Assembly (NCBI RefSeq): GCF_030813005.1
Contig: NZ_JAUSTU010000003.1
Coordinates: 1 to 64,000 of the forward strand
Length of the DNA stretch: 64,000 bases
Source: Robertmurraya andreesenii
GTDB taxonomy: Bacteria > Bacillota > Bacilli > Bacillales > Cytobacillaceae
Direction: 5' to 3'
Shown in pieces: positions 32,594 through 42,215 of this stretch (positions within the stretch are counted from its first letter, which is position 1; each line of letters starts with the position of its first letter). The translations under genes were made by a program, and so were the position numbers. A model generated the notes under the pieces. That model was given only the letters and a program-made list of their open reading frames with translations. It was not told where the DNA came from and searched no databases.

Positions 32594-33727
32594 ATGAAGG
32601 CCGTTACCTATCAAGGAAAGTATGAAGTCGCTGTTAAAGATGTGGAATCACCATCCATTCAAGACCGGGAAGATGTCATCATTAAGGTTACATCTACGGC
32701 AATTTGTGGCTCAGATCTTCATCTCTATCAAGGGAATTTCCCACTACCCATCGGCTATATCATTGGACATGAGCCGATGGGGATTGTGGAAGAGGTCGGG
32801 CCAGATGTGACCGCAGTAAAAAAAGGCGATCGGGTTGTCATTCCTTTTACTGTCGCCTGTGGGAGATGTCATTACTGTGAGCATGATTTGGAAAGTCAAT
32901 GTGATAATTCCAATCCCCACTATGATTCAGGTGGGTATTTTGGTTATTCTGAAAAATTTGGCAACTATCCTGGAGGACAAGCCGAGTATTTACGGGTTCC
33001 GTTCGGAAATTATACGCCCTTTGTGATTCCACAGGATTGTGAATTGGAGGATGAATCTCTCCTTTTTCTCTCGGACGTTCTACCAACAGCCTATTGGAGT
33101 GTCGACAATGCTGGCGTTAAAAAGGGAGATACGGTGATCGTATTGGGTTCAGGTCCGATAGGGTTAATGACTCAGCAATTTGCTTGGGCCAAGGGGGCAG
33201 AACGAGTTATCGCTGTTGATCATATACCAAACCGCCTTGAACATTCCAAGAAGGTATTTAAGACCGAAACCTTTGATTTTACCAAAGATGAGGACATGGG
33301 AGAAACCTTAAAAGAAATAACTAAGGGTGGGGCAGATGTGGTTATCGATTGTGTCGGGATGGATGGGAAAAAGTCGCCCCTTGAATTTGTCGGACAGAAA
33401 TTAAAGCTACAAGGTGGTACACTCGGTCCGATCCAAATCGCAACAAAGGCTGTTCGAAAGGGTGGAACCCTACAGCTTACGGGGGTGTACGGTGGATTAT
33501 ATAATATGTTTCCGCTAGGTCCTTTTTTCACAAGAAACATCACGATCAAAATGGGACAGGCGCCAGCAAGGCATTATATGCCATTTTTGTATGAACAAAT
33601 CAAAAAAGGTGAGCTTGATCCAACTAAAATCATCACACATATATTGCCGCTTGAGGAAGCCTCACGTGGATACCATGTTTTCAACGAAAAAGAAGATAAT
33701 TGCATTAAGGTTGTCTTGAAGCCTTAA
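32594..33727 (+). CDS. Zinc-dependent alcohol dehydrogenase
   Basis: A 377-residue medium-chain dehydrogenase. The catalytic zinc residues are in CGSDLHLY (about 38-45) and GHE (about 60). Four structural cysteines lie in ACGRCHYCEHDLESQC. The nucleotide-binding GSGPIGLM is near residue 185. The overall plan resembles the glutathione-independent formaldehyde dehydrogenase-like AdhB group in Bacillus. It has AAGGAGG upstream of ATG. The nudix gene follows 45 bases later. The exact substrate is unknown. Confidence 0.88.
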   Translation: MKAVTYQGKYEVAVKDVESPSIQDREDVIIKVTSTAICGSDLHLYQGNFPLPIGYIIGHEPMGIVEEVGPDVTAVKKGDRVVIPFTVACGRCHYCEHDLESQCDNSNPHYDSGGYFGYSEKFGNYPGGQAEYLRVPFGNYTPFVIPQDCELEDESLLFLSDVLPTAYWSVDNAGVKKGDTVIVLGSGPIGLMTQQFAWAKGAERVIAVDHIPNRLEHSKKVFKTETFDFTKDEDMGETLKEITKGGADVVIDCVGMDGKKSPLEFVGQKLKLQGGTLGPIQIATKAVRKGGTLQLTGVYGGLYNMFPLGPFFTRNITIKMGQAPARHYMPFLYEQIKKGELDPTKIITHILPLEEASRGYHVFNEKEDNCIKVVLKP

Positions 33728-33771
33728 CAGAGAAAAATAAAAAAGATAAGCAATAGAGGAGAAACGAATTC

Positions 33772-34239
33772 ATGATAAAAGTTGATTTATACACGATGTG
33801 TTTAGTTCAAGATGGGGACAAAGTATTATTATTAAATCGACCAAGCAAAAAGGGATTCCCAGGATATATTGGGGCTGGAGGCAAGGTTGACTTTCCTGAA
33901 AGTCTGACAGAAGGGGCCATTCGTGAAGTATGGGAAGAAACAGGATTAAGGGTTAAAGATTTAGTATACAAGGGGTTAGATGAATATGTGGACCCGAAAC
34001 AGAATTATAGATATATGGTTTTTAATTATCTAGCTCAATCCTTTGAAGGTCAGCTATTAACAGATCCCCCTGAAGGAGAACTATTTTGGGTTCCAATTAA
34101 TGAGGCTTTAAATCTTCCCATGCAACCTTGGTTTAAAAGGAGATTTCCATTATTTTTTGAGGAGGGTACCTTTGAAATATATGAGATTTGGGATGAAGAA
34201 AACCAACAAACCTTAAAAGATTCTGTGAAAAAAATTTAA
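33772..34239 (+). CDS. NUDIX hydrolase
   Basis: A 155-residue Nudix protein. The 23-residue Nudix box begins at GKVDFPE and ends REVWEETGL, with all key residues present (G, E, RE, EE, G). It resembles MutT/8-oxo-dGTP diphosphatase-type proteins, which hydrolyse damaged nucleotides. Substrate cannot be fixed from sequence. GAGGAG precedes the ATG. It may be co-transcribed with the alcohol dehydrogenase upstream. Confidence 0.88.
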   Translation: MIKVDLYTMCLVQDGDKVLLLNRPSKKGFPGYIGAGGKVDFPESLTEGAIREVWEETGLRVKDLVYKGLDEYVDPKQNYRYMVFNYLAQSFEGQLLTDPPEGELFWVPINEALNLPMQPWFKRRFPLFFEEGTFEIYEIWDEENQQTLKDSVKKI

Positions 34240-34361
34240 CAAAATAAAGAGCTTAAAATCATCCATTTTCATTTTTTTGATGTGTCCAAATCTTCTTAAA
34301 AGTATTTCTTGCTAAAATTTAGTAAAATAAGGAGGAAAATACTTTTCAAAGGAGCACAACG

Positions 34362-36149
34362 ATGACAACCTACAAATCAAGAGCAGAAGTACCAATAGAG
34401 GAAAAATGGAATCTGGATGATCTTTATCTCGACATAAGCAAATGGGAAGAGGATTTATCTGCTATTGAAACGATGGCAAATGACCTTAAAAATTTTGATG
34501 GTGCTATCAAAAATGGACAGGATCTATTCCATTTTTTGAAGAAGCAAGAAGAGCTGTCCTACAAATTTAATCATGTATTTGCCTATGCGATGCTAAGTGT
34601 GGACCTTGATACGAGGGATACCACATCGCAATCGTTATTAGACCGAGCAAGAACGCTAAGTGTAAAGGTGAGTGCTGCGACCTCCTTTTTTATGCCATTC
34701 CTACTTAGCTTGGATGAAGCAACTTTTAAGCAGTACATAGCCGAAGAGGAAGGACTTAAGTATTTCGAAGAGGATTTGTTGGAATCGTTCCGGTACAAGA
34801 AGCATGTTCTCAGTAAGGAGCAAGAGGAAATCCTTTCGCAATTAGGAGAAGCACTCTCTGCACCATCGACGACGTATGGAATGATCAATAATGCCGATAT
34901 CCAATTTGGTGAGGTTACCAATGAAAACGGTGAGAAGGTTGAGTTAACAAGAGGGATGTACTCGAAGCTAATTGAGGATGAAGACCGAGAAAAACGGAAG
35001 GAAGCGTATAAGGCTTATTACAAGCCATACCTGCAAATGAAAAACTCCATTGCTTCAACACTCGCTGCGGCCGTGAAAAATAATGTGACGACTTCTAAAA
35101 TTCGTAGTTATCCATCTGCACTTGAAAAAGCCTTATTTGGTGATAATGTGCCAAAAGAGGTGTATGAAAACCTCATTCAAGCAACTAAAGACAATATCGC
35201 GCCACTGCACCGTTATTCCGAGTTACGCAAGGAAAAGCTTCAGCTGGATGAACTTAGGCAATACGATATGAATGTCCCCCTTGTCAGTGGTGTAAAGCAG
35301 GAAATTTCTTTTGATGAAGCCTTCGAGACGATGCTCAAAGCTTTAGCGCCACTTGGGAAGGATTATGTAGAAACCCTTGTGGAATTCAAAAAAGCACGTT
35401 ATTTCGATGTCCGTGAAACACCGGGTAAGCGCTCTGGTGCCTATAACCTAGGAGTCTACGGAGTTCATCCATTTATCTTGTTGAATCATCATGACGATCT
35501 TGACAGTCTATTCACGCTTGTTCATGAATGTGGTCACGGTGTCCACAGTAAACTAAGCTCCCAGCATCAGCCACAAATCACAGCCCGTTACAGCATTTTT
35601 GTTGCGGAGGTCGCATCCACCGTGAATGAAGTCCTGCTCATTCATTATTTATTAGATAAGGAAAAGAATGAACTTGTTAAGAAACATCTCATCAACCATT
35701 TTATCGATAAATTTAGAGGAACCTTTTTTACGCAGGTGATGTTTGCGGAATTTGAGATGCTGACTCATGAAAAAGCGGAACAGGGACAGCCGCTGAATGT
35801 TGATGTCTTTAATCAAATATATGAAACGCTATTCCGACAGTACTATGGGGATGCATTAGTGTTTGACGAGGAGGTAAAATATGGATGGTCGCGAATCCCG
35901 CATTTTTATCGGCCGTTCTACGTGTATAAGTATGCAACTGGATTTGCCTCAGCCATTCATATCGCGACTAAAATACTTGACGGTGACAAGGCGACACTTG
36001 AATCCTACCTTGAATTCTTAAAAAGCGGTAGCTCAGACTATCCATTGGAATTGCTTAAGAAAACAGGCGTGGATTTAACAACACCAGAACCAATAAAGAA
36101 TACATTGACACAATTTGCCGAACTGGTGGAGGAGTTTTCGAATCTTTAA
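34362..36149 (+). CDS. pepF: Oligoendopeptidase F
   Basis: A 595-residue M3B metallopeptidase with the zinc motif HECGH near residue 388 (LVHECGHGVHS). The downstream glutamate lies in VAEVASTVNE. The N-terminal region opens VPIEEKWNLDDLY, as in other PepF proteins. It degrades peptides of roughly 7-17 residues in the cytoplasm; in B. subtilis overproduction affects sporulation. AAGGAG precedes the ATG, and a terminator follows about 120 bases downstream. Confidence 0.95.
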   Translation: MTTYKSRAEVPIEEKWNLDDLYLDISKWEEDLSAIETMANDLKNFDGAIKNGQDLFHFLKKQEELSYKFNHVFAYAMLSVDLDTRDTTSQSLLDRARTLSVKVSAATSFFMPFLLSLDEATFKQYIAEEEGLKYFEEDLLESFRYKKHVLSKEQEEILSQLGEALSAPSTTYGMINNADIQFGEVTNENGEKVELTRGMYSKLIEDEDREKRKEAYKAYYKPYLQMKNSIASTLAAAVKNNVTTSKIRSYPSALEKALFGDNVPKEVYENLIQATKDNIAPLHRYSELRKEKLQLDELRQYDMNVPLVSGVKQEISFDEAFETMLKALAPLGKDYVETLVEFKKARYFDVRETPGKRSGAYNLGVYGVHPFILLNHHDDLDSLFTLVHECGHGVHSKLSSQHQPQITARYSIFVAEVASTVNEVLLIHYLLDKEKNELVKKHLINHFIDKFRGTFFTQVMFAEFEMLTHEKAEQGQPLNVDVFNQIYETLFRQYYGDALVFDEEVKYGWSRIPHFYRPFYVYKYATGFASAIHIATKILDGDKATLESYLEFLKSGSSDYPLELLKKTGVDLTTPEPIKNTLTQFAELVEEFSNL

Positions 36150-36266
36150 CATATGGGGGGTCCATCAACAAAAAGCGCAAAACATACGCTAAGCAAATTT
36201 CGACTTCAAGTAAGCCGATTTTTCTACGCAAAGGGAAAATGGTTTTTATAAGATGATTTTGAATAT

Positions 36267-36312
36267 TGAACCGAAATCTCTTGATTATATAAGAGACTTC
36301 GGTTTTCTTTTT
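36267..36312 (+). terminator. Intrinsic terminator after pepF
   Basis: AACCGAA-CTCTT pairs with AAGAG-TTCGGTT and is followed by TTCTTTTT. Confidence 0.8.
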
Positions 36313-36444
36313 GTATGCTGAAGGCAAAGTTTATTTTATTGAAATGAATGAAGAAAAGTTCTATTTAAGGTATGCAGGATAGATGAATAATGGTTTAGAT
36401 TTTTACGGTCAGTTATAATGTGAATAAACGGTAAGGAGGAAATT

Positions 36445-37299
36445 ATGGTCTATTTACATGCTTTTTCATTTCCAGATGAGGATATGGAATTTGACTTTTT
36501 CATGAATATAAAAAGAACGTGCTATGACTCGTTTTATCCATTTAAGATATTATCAAGAAATGGCTTTGAAACGATTGTTTTTGAGCCAGTGACGATTTTA
36601 TATGGCGGAAATGGTTCAGGAAAATCTACTGCATTAAATGTGATAGCTGAAAAAACAGGAATCAAACGTGATTCTATCTATAATAAATCTAATTTCTATC
36701 CCGATTATGTCAATATGTGTGAGATGCAGCTTAAGGAGGACATTCCTGAAAATAGCAGAATTATTACTAGTGATGATGTATTTGACTATATGTTGGATAT
36801 CCGGAACCTCAATGAGGGAATAGATCAAAAACGGGAAAAACTTTTTGAAGAATATTTAGATGCGAAATATTCCCATTTCCAAATGAGATCTATGGCAGAT
36901 TACGAGCAGTTAAAAAAAGTTAACACAGCTAGAAGTAAAACACAGTCCCGTTTTGTGAGGAATGAATTAATGGATAATGTAAGGGAATACTCGAATGGAG
37001 AAAGTGCATTCCTGTATTTCACTGAAAAAATTGGCGATAATGGACTTTACATTTTGGATGAGCCGGAAAACAGTCTTTCTCCTAAACGCCAGATAGAATT
37101 GGTGAAATTTATTGAAGACTCTGCTCGATTTTTTGGCTGTCAGTTTATCATATCAACACATTCTCCATTTCTACTATCCATGCGGGAGGCAAAAATTTAT
37201 AATCTTGATGAAAACCCTGTTAAGGTAAGACATTGGACGGAACTAGAAAATGTCCGTACATACTATGAATTTTTCAAAAGGCACGAAAAAGAGTTTTGA
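36445..37299 (+). CDS. Stand-alone AAA/ABC-type ATPase
   Basis: A 284-residue ATPase with Walker A GGNGSGKST (about residues 54-62), a signature-like YSNGES, Walker B LYILDEPENSLSP (about 203-215) and switch ISTHSPF. The layout is that of small SMC/OLD-like predicted ATPases (COG3910-type). There is no transmembrane partner and no nuclease (TOPRIM) domain. Its role is unknown; related ATPases occur in repair, toxin and defence settings, but no partner gene is adjacent. AAGGAGG precedes the ATG. Confidence 0.8.
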   Translation: MVYLHAFSFPDEDMEFDFFMNIKRTCYDSFYPFKILSRNGFETIVFEPVTILYGGNGSGKSTALNVIAEKTGIKRDSIYNKSNFYPDYVNMCEMQLKEDIPENSRIITSDDVFDYMLDIRNLNEGIDQKREKLFEEYLDAKYSHFQMRSMADYEQLKKVNTARSKTQSRFVRNELMDNVREYSNGESAFLYFTEKIGDNGLYILDEPENSLSPKRQIELVKFIEDSARFFGCQFIISTHSPFLLSMREAKIYNLDENPVKVRHWTELENVRTYYEFFKRHEKEF

Positions 37300-37376
37300 G
37301 GTTGTGAATGTCGCAGGTGATCAAGCAATTGGAAAACACGAAAATTATGTACTGATGTTTTTGATGGGTAACTAGA

Positions 37377-37420
37377 AAAGTCCAATTCCTCAATTGAATG
37401 CATAGAAATTGGACTTTTTA
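37377..37420. terminator. Terminator between convergent genes
   Basis: AAAAGTCCAATT pairs with AATTGGACTTTT (12 bp), followed by TTAA. It serves the ATPase gene, and possibly the convergent exporter operon. Confidence 0.8.
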
Positions 37421-37503
37421 ATATTGTAATTTCAGTAGCTCTTAAAATTCGCCTTCCTGATGCTCCTTCCAAATAATACAGGGCAAAGTGCCATTGGGTG
37501 TCC

Positions 37504-38163
37504 CTAAAACTCCCTTTTGGTATAAAAGGTTAGGGATAGCTTATAGGAAATCATTAAGATGACTAACAGTGGAAGTAAAATGAACAACGTCTTCTCAATA
37601 TTAGAACTTTCATAAACAAGTTTTTGTAGCCATTGCTTAACAGCAAGATTTTCATTTTTGTTTATGGCTTCTGTTACAGGAGCTGAGAGAAAGACCAGTC
37701 CAAAAAATAGTATTAAATTTATGATTCTTGACTTGGCATATCCAAGCTTAAAGATCAGTGGAAAAGAGATTGAGCTAAAAATGGTCACAGCAATAATGGC
37801 TCCAGCAAATCCTACATAGGTGATAGGAAACATTTCTAAAGGGATACTGAATGTATGGACACCCAAATAGATGAGATAGTTAAATAGAAATACGCCGGTT
37901 GCAATGATATAGACAGAAAGGTATTTTGATAGCACAATCGATTTCTTTTTGATCGGGAGACTTAATAGCATAATATCGCTATCATTCTTTTCTTCCAACG
38001 ATGCAGAGCCTAGCGCTAGCATATAGGTTACGACCATAATTCCAATGGTTAATCCAATCGGCTCATTCTTTGCAATCGCAAAAGTAAAGAAAATGAGATA
38101 AAGCAGGGCAAACATCAACGCTTTCTTCTGCATCAATAAGTCTTTTTTAATAAGTTGATACAT
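37504..38163 (-). CDS. ABC-2 type exporter permease
   Basis: A protein of about 219 residues with six hydrophobic segments, of the ABC-2 family found with YtrA-type regulators. It begins MYQLIKKDLLMQKKALMFALLYLIFF. ATG at 38163 is favoured: AAGGAGG is ten bases upstream, whereas the GTG at 38172 abuts it. It is the last gene of the minus-strand operon gntR-ATPase-permease. Such cassettes respond to cell-envelope stress or antimicrobial peptides in related bacteria. Confidence 0.82.
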   Translation of the reverse strand: MYQLIKKDLLMQKKALMFALLYLIFFTFAIAKNEPIGLTIGIMVVTYMLALGSASLEEKNDSDIMLLSLPIKKKSIVLSKYLSVYIIATGVFLFNYLIYLGVHTFSIPLEMFPITYVGFAGAIIAVTIFSSISFPLIFKLGYAKSRIINLILFFGLVFLSAPVTEAINKNENLAVKQWLQKLVYESSNIEKTLFILLPLLVILMISYKLSLTFYTKREF

Positions 38164-39025
38164 GGTTTTCACTCCTCCTTGTCGAAAAGATCATGATGTC
38201 CTCTAGTGTGGGCTTCTCGATTAAAACGGAATCTCCAAAGCTTTTGAGGACATCCATTTTTCGATTAGATAAAGCCTCAAATCCATAATGATTCTCGTTA
38301 ATGCCAACAAACACCCCACGATCGATTTTATGTAACTGCTCCTTGTTTCCCTTAACAATGCAATACTCCTCGAGAAGCTCATCCTTTGTCTTACTGAGAA
38401 CGATTTCGCCATTATCGATGAACGTAATATAATCGGCTATTTTATCTAAATCAGAGGTAATGTGAGTAGAGAAGAAGACTGATTTATTCTCATCCTCCAT
38501 AAGACCCTGCAGAATTTCAAGTAATTCATGACGGATTAACGGATCCAAACCAGAGGTTGGCTCATCCATAATAAGTAACTCTGCGTGATGGGATAGAGCA
38601 ATCGCCAATGAAAATTTCATTTTCATCCCCTTGGATAGATGCTTAATCTGCTTCTTAAGTGGGAGGTTAAACTCCTTCACATACTGCTGAAACAATCCCT
38701 CCGCCCAATTTTTATAAAATGGACGGACCATGTTCTTCATTTCTTGGACGGTTAATTCCTCGTAGAAGTGATTGGAATCGTACACAAAACCGATTCGTTC
38801 TTTGATGGGGATTTCATGCTGGACATGATCCAATCCGAATATTTTGATGACACCATGATCCTTTTTTAAAAGGTTCATCATGAGCTTGATGGTTGTACTT
38901 TTTCCTGCACCATTAGGTCCAATAAAGCCCATAATATACCCTCTATCGAGAGAGAAACTGATATTCTTAAGCGAAAAACCTTTAAAGCTTTTTGAGACAT
39001 TTTCTAATTGCAGAATTTTTTCCAC
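38147..39025 (-). CDS. ABC transporter ATP-binding protein
   Basis: A 292-residue ATPase with Walker A GPNGAGKST, signature LSKGMKMKFSLA and Walker B LLIMDEPTSGLDP. It has a C-terminal extension of about 80 residues typical of BcrA/YtrB-like subunits. GTG at 39025 is chosen over 39034 because GAGGAG is then at a workable distance. It starts seven bases beyond the GntR stop and overlaps the start of the permease gene. It drives the adjacent ABC-2 permease. Confidence 0.9.
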   Translation of the reverse strand: MEKILQLENVSKSFKGFSLKNISFSLDRGYIMGFIGPNGAGKSTTIKLMMNLLKKDHGVIKIFGLDHVQHEIPIKERIGFVYDSNHFYEELTVQEMKNMVRPFYKNWAEGLFQQYVKEFNLPLKKQIKHLSKGMKMKFSLAIALSHHAELLIMDEPTSGLDPLIRHELLEILQGLMEDENKSVFFSTHITSDLDKIADYITFIDNGEIVLSKTKDELLEEYCIVKGNKEQLHKIDRGVFVGINENHYGFEALSNRKMDVLKSFGDSVLIEKPTLEDIMIFSTRRSENHVSTY

Positions 39026-39030
39026 TTTCC

Positions 39031-39402
39031 TCACTCCTCAAAAATAAACGTTAGCATTTCAGTCAATTCCTCCAATGACAGACCGATTAATTTTGCAGTG
39101 GTGACAGCTTCTGTCATTTTCTCCTCAACTAATTTGATTTTTGCTTCACGAAGCATTTCCGTATTAATAGGGGCTACATAGGAGCCCTTACCGGCGACGG
39201 TGACAATTAACCCTTCTTTTTCTAATTCGTCATAGGCACGCTTCGTGGTTATGACACTGATCCTCAATTCCTTGGCTAAACTTCGAATCGAAGGGAGGGG
39301 ATCAGACTCGATAATTTCCCCCTTAATAATTTGTTCCTTGAGTTGATTGACAATTTGCAAATATATCGGTTCGTCTGATGTATTCGATATGATGATATTC
39401 AC
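39031..39402 (-). CDS. GntR-family regulator, YtrA type
   Basis: A 123-residue repressor. The N-terminal winged helix covers residues 1-75 (EPIYLQIVNQLKEQIIKGEI, SIRSLAKELRISVITTKRAYDELEKEGL), and a short helical C-terminus replaces the usual effector domain. This short form is the YtrA subfamily, which controls neighbouring ABC exporters. It is the first gene of the three-gene operon and likely represses it. The region upstream is shared with the divergent TetR/ABC cassette. Confidence 0.9.
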   Translation of the reverse strand: MNIIISNTSDEPIYLQIVNQLKEQIIKGEIIESDPLPSIRSLAKELRISVITTKRAYDELEKEGLIVTVAGKGSYVAPINTEMLREAKIKLVEEKMTEAVTTAKLIGLSLEELTEMLTFIFEE

Positions 39403-39492
39403 TGCTTCGCATCCCTCATTTCGTACTATCTGTTCATATACAATATATACAGTAATAACAGATTAGTCAACAACAAATATTTTTAAAAAAAA

Positions 39493-39565
39493 GCAAGTAA
39501 TTACTCACTTTTTTATTGATTTGCATGTAAATAGGTGGTATAAATTAAGTGAGTAATTACTCACT
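39493..39565 (+). promoter_or_regulatory. Promoter flanked by TetR-type operators
   Basis: A perfect 18-base palindrome AGTGAGTAATTACTCACT lies at 39548-39565. A near copy, GCAAGTAATTACTCACT, lies at 39493-39509. Between them is a consensus sigmaA promoter: TTGATT (39516-39521), 17 bases, TATAAA (39539-39544). Operators on both sides of the promoter ahead of an ABC exporter/TetR operon suggest autorepression by the TetR protein at 41373. Confidence 0.8.
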
Positions 39566-39582
39566 AACAGAGGAGTGATAGC

Positions 39583-40308
39583 ATGAATGAAACCATTGCG
39601 ATTGAAAATGTAACAAAAAGCTTTGGTAAGAAGACGGTCCTAAAAGACATCCAAATGTCGATTGGCGAGGGGACCATCTATGGCTTTATTGGACCGTCAG
39701 GCGCAGGGAAAACAACACTAGTCAAAATGATTGTTGGGATGGACCGACCTGATCAAGGTGCAATTGATGTTCTTGGGAAAAGAATGCCGAATTTAGAGAT
39801 GTTGCAGGAAATTGGCTATATGGCACAATCTGATGCACTGTACATGGAGCTAACAGGGAAGGAGAACCTAACCTTTTTTGCTTCCCTATATAAACTTAGT
39901 AAGAAGGAAATGAAGGAACGAATCTCCTATGCTGCAAGCTTGGTGAATCTAACGGAGGACCTTAATAAAAAGGTGTCTGCTTATTCGGGCGGGATGAAGC
40001 GCCGTTTGTCGTTGGCTATTGCCCTCATTCAAAATCCAAGAATATTAATCTTAGACGAACCAACAGTTGGGATTGATCCTGAGTTAAGATTCAGTATTTG
40101 GAATGAGCTTCTGCGGTTAAAAAGAGAAGAAAGAAAGACCATCATCGTCACGACACATGTCATGGATGAAGCAGAAAGATGCGATTTTGTTGCGATGGTG
40201 AGAGATGGTTCGATTATCGCCCATGGTACACCACAAGAACTAAAGGATCTCTATCAAACGAATAGTTTTGATGAGGTGTTCCTATATGCAGGGAGGAAGG
40301 ACTCATGA
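39583..40308 (+). CDS. ABC transporter ATP-binding protein
   Basis: A 241-residue drug-exporter type ATPase with Walker A GPSGAGKTT, signature YSGGMKRRLSLA, Walker B ILILDEPTVGIDPE and H-loop TTHVMDEAERCD. It is the first gene behind the TetR-type operators. Its end overlaps the permease start by four bases. It probably forms an export pump with the next gene. GAGGAGTGATAGC precedes the ATG. Confidence 0.92.
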   Translation: MNETIAIENVTKSFGKKTVLKDIQMSIGEGTIYGFIGPSGAGKTTLVKMIVGMDRPDQGAIDVLGKRMPNLEMLQEIGYMAQSDALYMELTGKENLTFFASLYKLSKKEMKERISYAASLVNLTEDLNKKVSAYSGGMKRRLSLAIALIQNPRILILDEPTVGIDPELRFSIWNELLRLKREERKTIIVTTHVMDEAERCDFVAMVRDGSIIAHGTPQELKDLYQTNSFDEVFLYAGRKDS

Positions 40309-41369
40309 GAACGACCGCACTGATTAAACGAATCATCCTGGAAGTGTTTCGGGACAAACGCACATTGGCTCTCCTATTCGTGGCACCATTGCTGATTTTG
40401 ACCTTGATGTATCTAGTTTTTAATGGCAATGCTGTCGAACCAACTATCGGCGTGGAAAATGTACAGCAACCTCTCATTGAAGAACTAGAAAAGGCAGACA
40501 TTCACGTGAAGGAATTTGAAAATATTTCAGATCCTAAGGAAACGATGATTAAGCATGAACTAGATGCTTTTCTAAAAGTAGAAAATGAGAAACCGGCTCT
40601 TACACTGCTTAATAGTGATCCGGCTATCGCTAATAAATTGCAAATGAAGATCAAGCAATTGATCGGCGCCAAAATGCAAGCCCAATTGCTAGAAAAAAGT
40701 GGAATGAAAATTCCTCTGCAAACCGAGGACATGGTAAAAACGGAATATGTGTATGGGAGCAGTAAAACGGAATTTTTTGATGTCTTCAGCCCGATATTAG
40801 TTGGATTTTTCGTATTCTTTTTTGTTTTTCTCATTTCGGGAATTGGGTTATTGAAGGAGCGCACATCGGGGACGTTGGAGCGATTGATGTCCACACCGAT
40901 TCGAAGATGGGAAATTGTCGCTGCTTATTTAGTCGGCTTTGGTATATTTGCCGTTCTGCAAACGATTATCATTGTCTTATTCTCCATTCATGTATTAGAT
41001 ATTGTCTTAGTTGGTTCAATTTGGAATGTAATTTTGATCAACTTGATTTTAGCTTTAGTTGCATTATCACTGGGAACACTTTTATCATCCTTTGCCGCAT
41101 CAGAATTTCAAATGGTGCAATTCATACCGATTGCCATTGTACCGCAAATCTTCTTTTCGGGAATCTTCCCGCTGGAAGGAATGCCTGGTTGGCTGCAGGT
41201 CCTTGGAAAAATCATGCCACTTTATTATGCGGCAGACGGTTTACAAGGGGTTATGTATAAGGGCATGGGGTTAGCAGATATCAGCTTTGATTTATATATA
41301 TTAATGGCATTTGCCGCCGTCTTTATCGTCCTTAATTTATTCGCTCTAAAAAAATATCGGAAATTATAA
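40305..41369 (+). CDS. ABC-2 type exporter permease
   Basis: A 354-residue permease with the YhgE/NatB-like layout: one N-terminal hydrophobic segment (LALLFVAPLLILTLMYLVF), a long extracytoplasmic domain to about residue 160, then five hydrophobic segments. The family segment LERLMSTPIRRWEIV lies between them. It is encoded with its ATPase and a TetR regulator. It likely exports a drug or lipid-like compound. Confidence 0.88.
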   Translation: MRTTALIKRIILEVFRDKRTLALLFVAPLLILTLMYLVFNGNAVEPTIGVENVQQPLIEELEKADIHVKEFENISDPKETMIKHELDAFLKVENEKPALTLLNSDPAIANKLQMKIKQLIGAKMQAQLLEKSGMKIPLQTEDMVKTEYVYGSSKTEFFDVFSPILVGFFVFFFVFLISGIGLLKERTSGTLERLMSTPIRRWEIVAAYLVGFGIFAVLQTIIIVLFSIHVLDIVLVGSIWNVILINLILALVALSLGTLLSSFAASEFQMVQFIPIAIVPQIFFSGIFPLEGMPGWLQVLGKIMPLYYAADGLQGVMYKGMGLADISFDLYILMAFAAVFIVLNLFALKKYRKL

Positions 41370-41372
41370 TGG

Positions 41373-42032
41373 TTGGTGAAAAGATTGACAAAAAGCAAAT
41401 TATTAGAAGGTTTAATGCAGGAGATGGCCAATTCAAAGAAACAAACAGTGAAGCAACAAAAAATCATCCAAACCGCAATTGAGTTGTTTGCGGAAAAAGG
41501 CTATGCCAACACTTCCACCGCAGAAATTGCGAAGCAGGCAGAGGTAGCAGAAGGGACGATTTTTAAGCATTATGGAACGAAGGATCGATTGCTCCTTTCG
41601 ATTATCGTCCCTTATTTAAAGGAGATTTTTCCTTCAATGGCAGATGAGGTCATAGGGGAAATTATGGGGAGGAATATTGCCACATTTGATGAATTTCTGA
41701 AAGGATTCTTTACGAATCGAATTCAATTTTTTAATGAGAATAAAGAAATTTTTCAAGTGCTTGTGAAGGAATTTATTTATAACCAAGAATTAAGAAACGA
41801 GCTATTTCCTTACTTCTCTGAAAATGTCTTATTAAGATTTGGGAAAATCTTTGATCACTTCCAAGAACGTGGTGAGCTTGAGAATATCCCAAGGGAGAGG
41901 GTCATGAAGATGTTATTCACCTTCATCGGTGGCTTCTTCGTATCTCGCTTTGTTATACTCACTGATTACACAATCACAGAGGAAGAAATTGATGACGCAG
42001 TCCGCTTTGTGATGAATGGACTTCGGGGTTAA
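41373..42032 (+). CDS. TetR-family repressor
   Basis: A protein of up to 219 residues. The N-terminal helix-turn-helix reads IIQTAIELFAEKGYANTSTAEIAKQAEVAEGTIFKHYGTKDRLL, and the rest is the ligand-binding helical domain. It is third in the operon with the ABC exporter and most likely binds the AGTGAGTAATTACTCACT palindromes ahead of the operon. The start is uncertain: TTG at 41373, TTG at 41385 and ATG at 41414 (behind AGAAGG) are all in frame. Confidence 0.88.
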   Translation: MVKRLTKSKLLEGLMQEMANSKKQTVKQQKIIQTAIELFAEKGYANTSTAEIAKQAEVAEGTIFKHYGTKDRLLLSIIVPYLKEIFPSMADEVIGEIMGRNIATFDEFLKGFFTNRIQFFNENKEIFQVLVKEFIYNQELRNELFPYFSENVLLRFGKIFDHFQERGELENIPRERVMKMLFTFIGGFFVSRFVILTDYTITEEEIDDAVRFVMNGLRG

Positions 42033-42215
42033 GACAGGAACACCTATGGACGTTTCTGCTTCCTTGTGTCGACAGCTACTTAGGACCACCTTTGTAGATA
42101 AGATTGCTTTATTATAGTAGAATTCACAATTTCGACATGACCTAAATATGGTCTCGATTCCCTTCTGTGATAGGATATAGACATAACATAATAGATTTGG
42201 CTCAGAGATTAGGAG

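Noticed and set aside
40907..41274. Overlapping out-of-frame open frames inside the exporter permease gene
   Set aside because: They lie fully inside a well-supported coding region and have no family resemblance.
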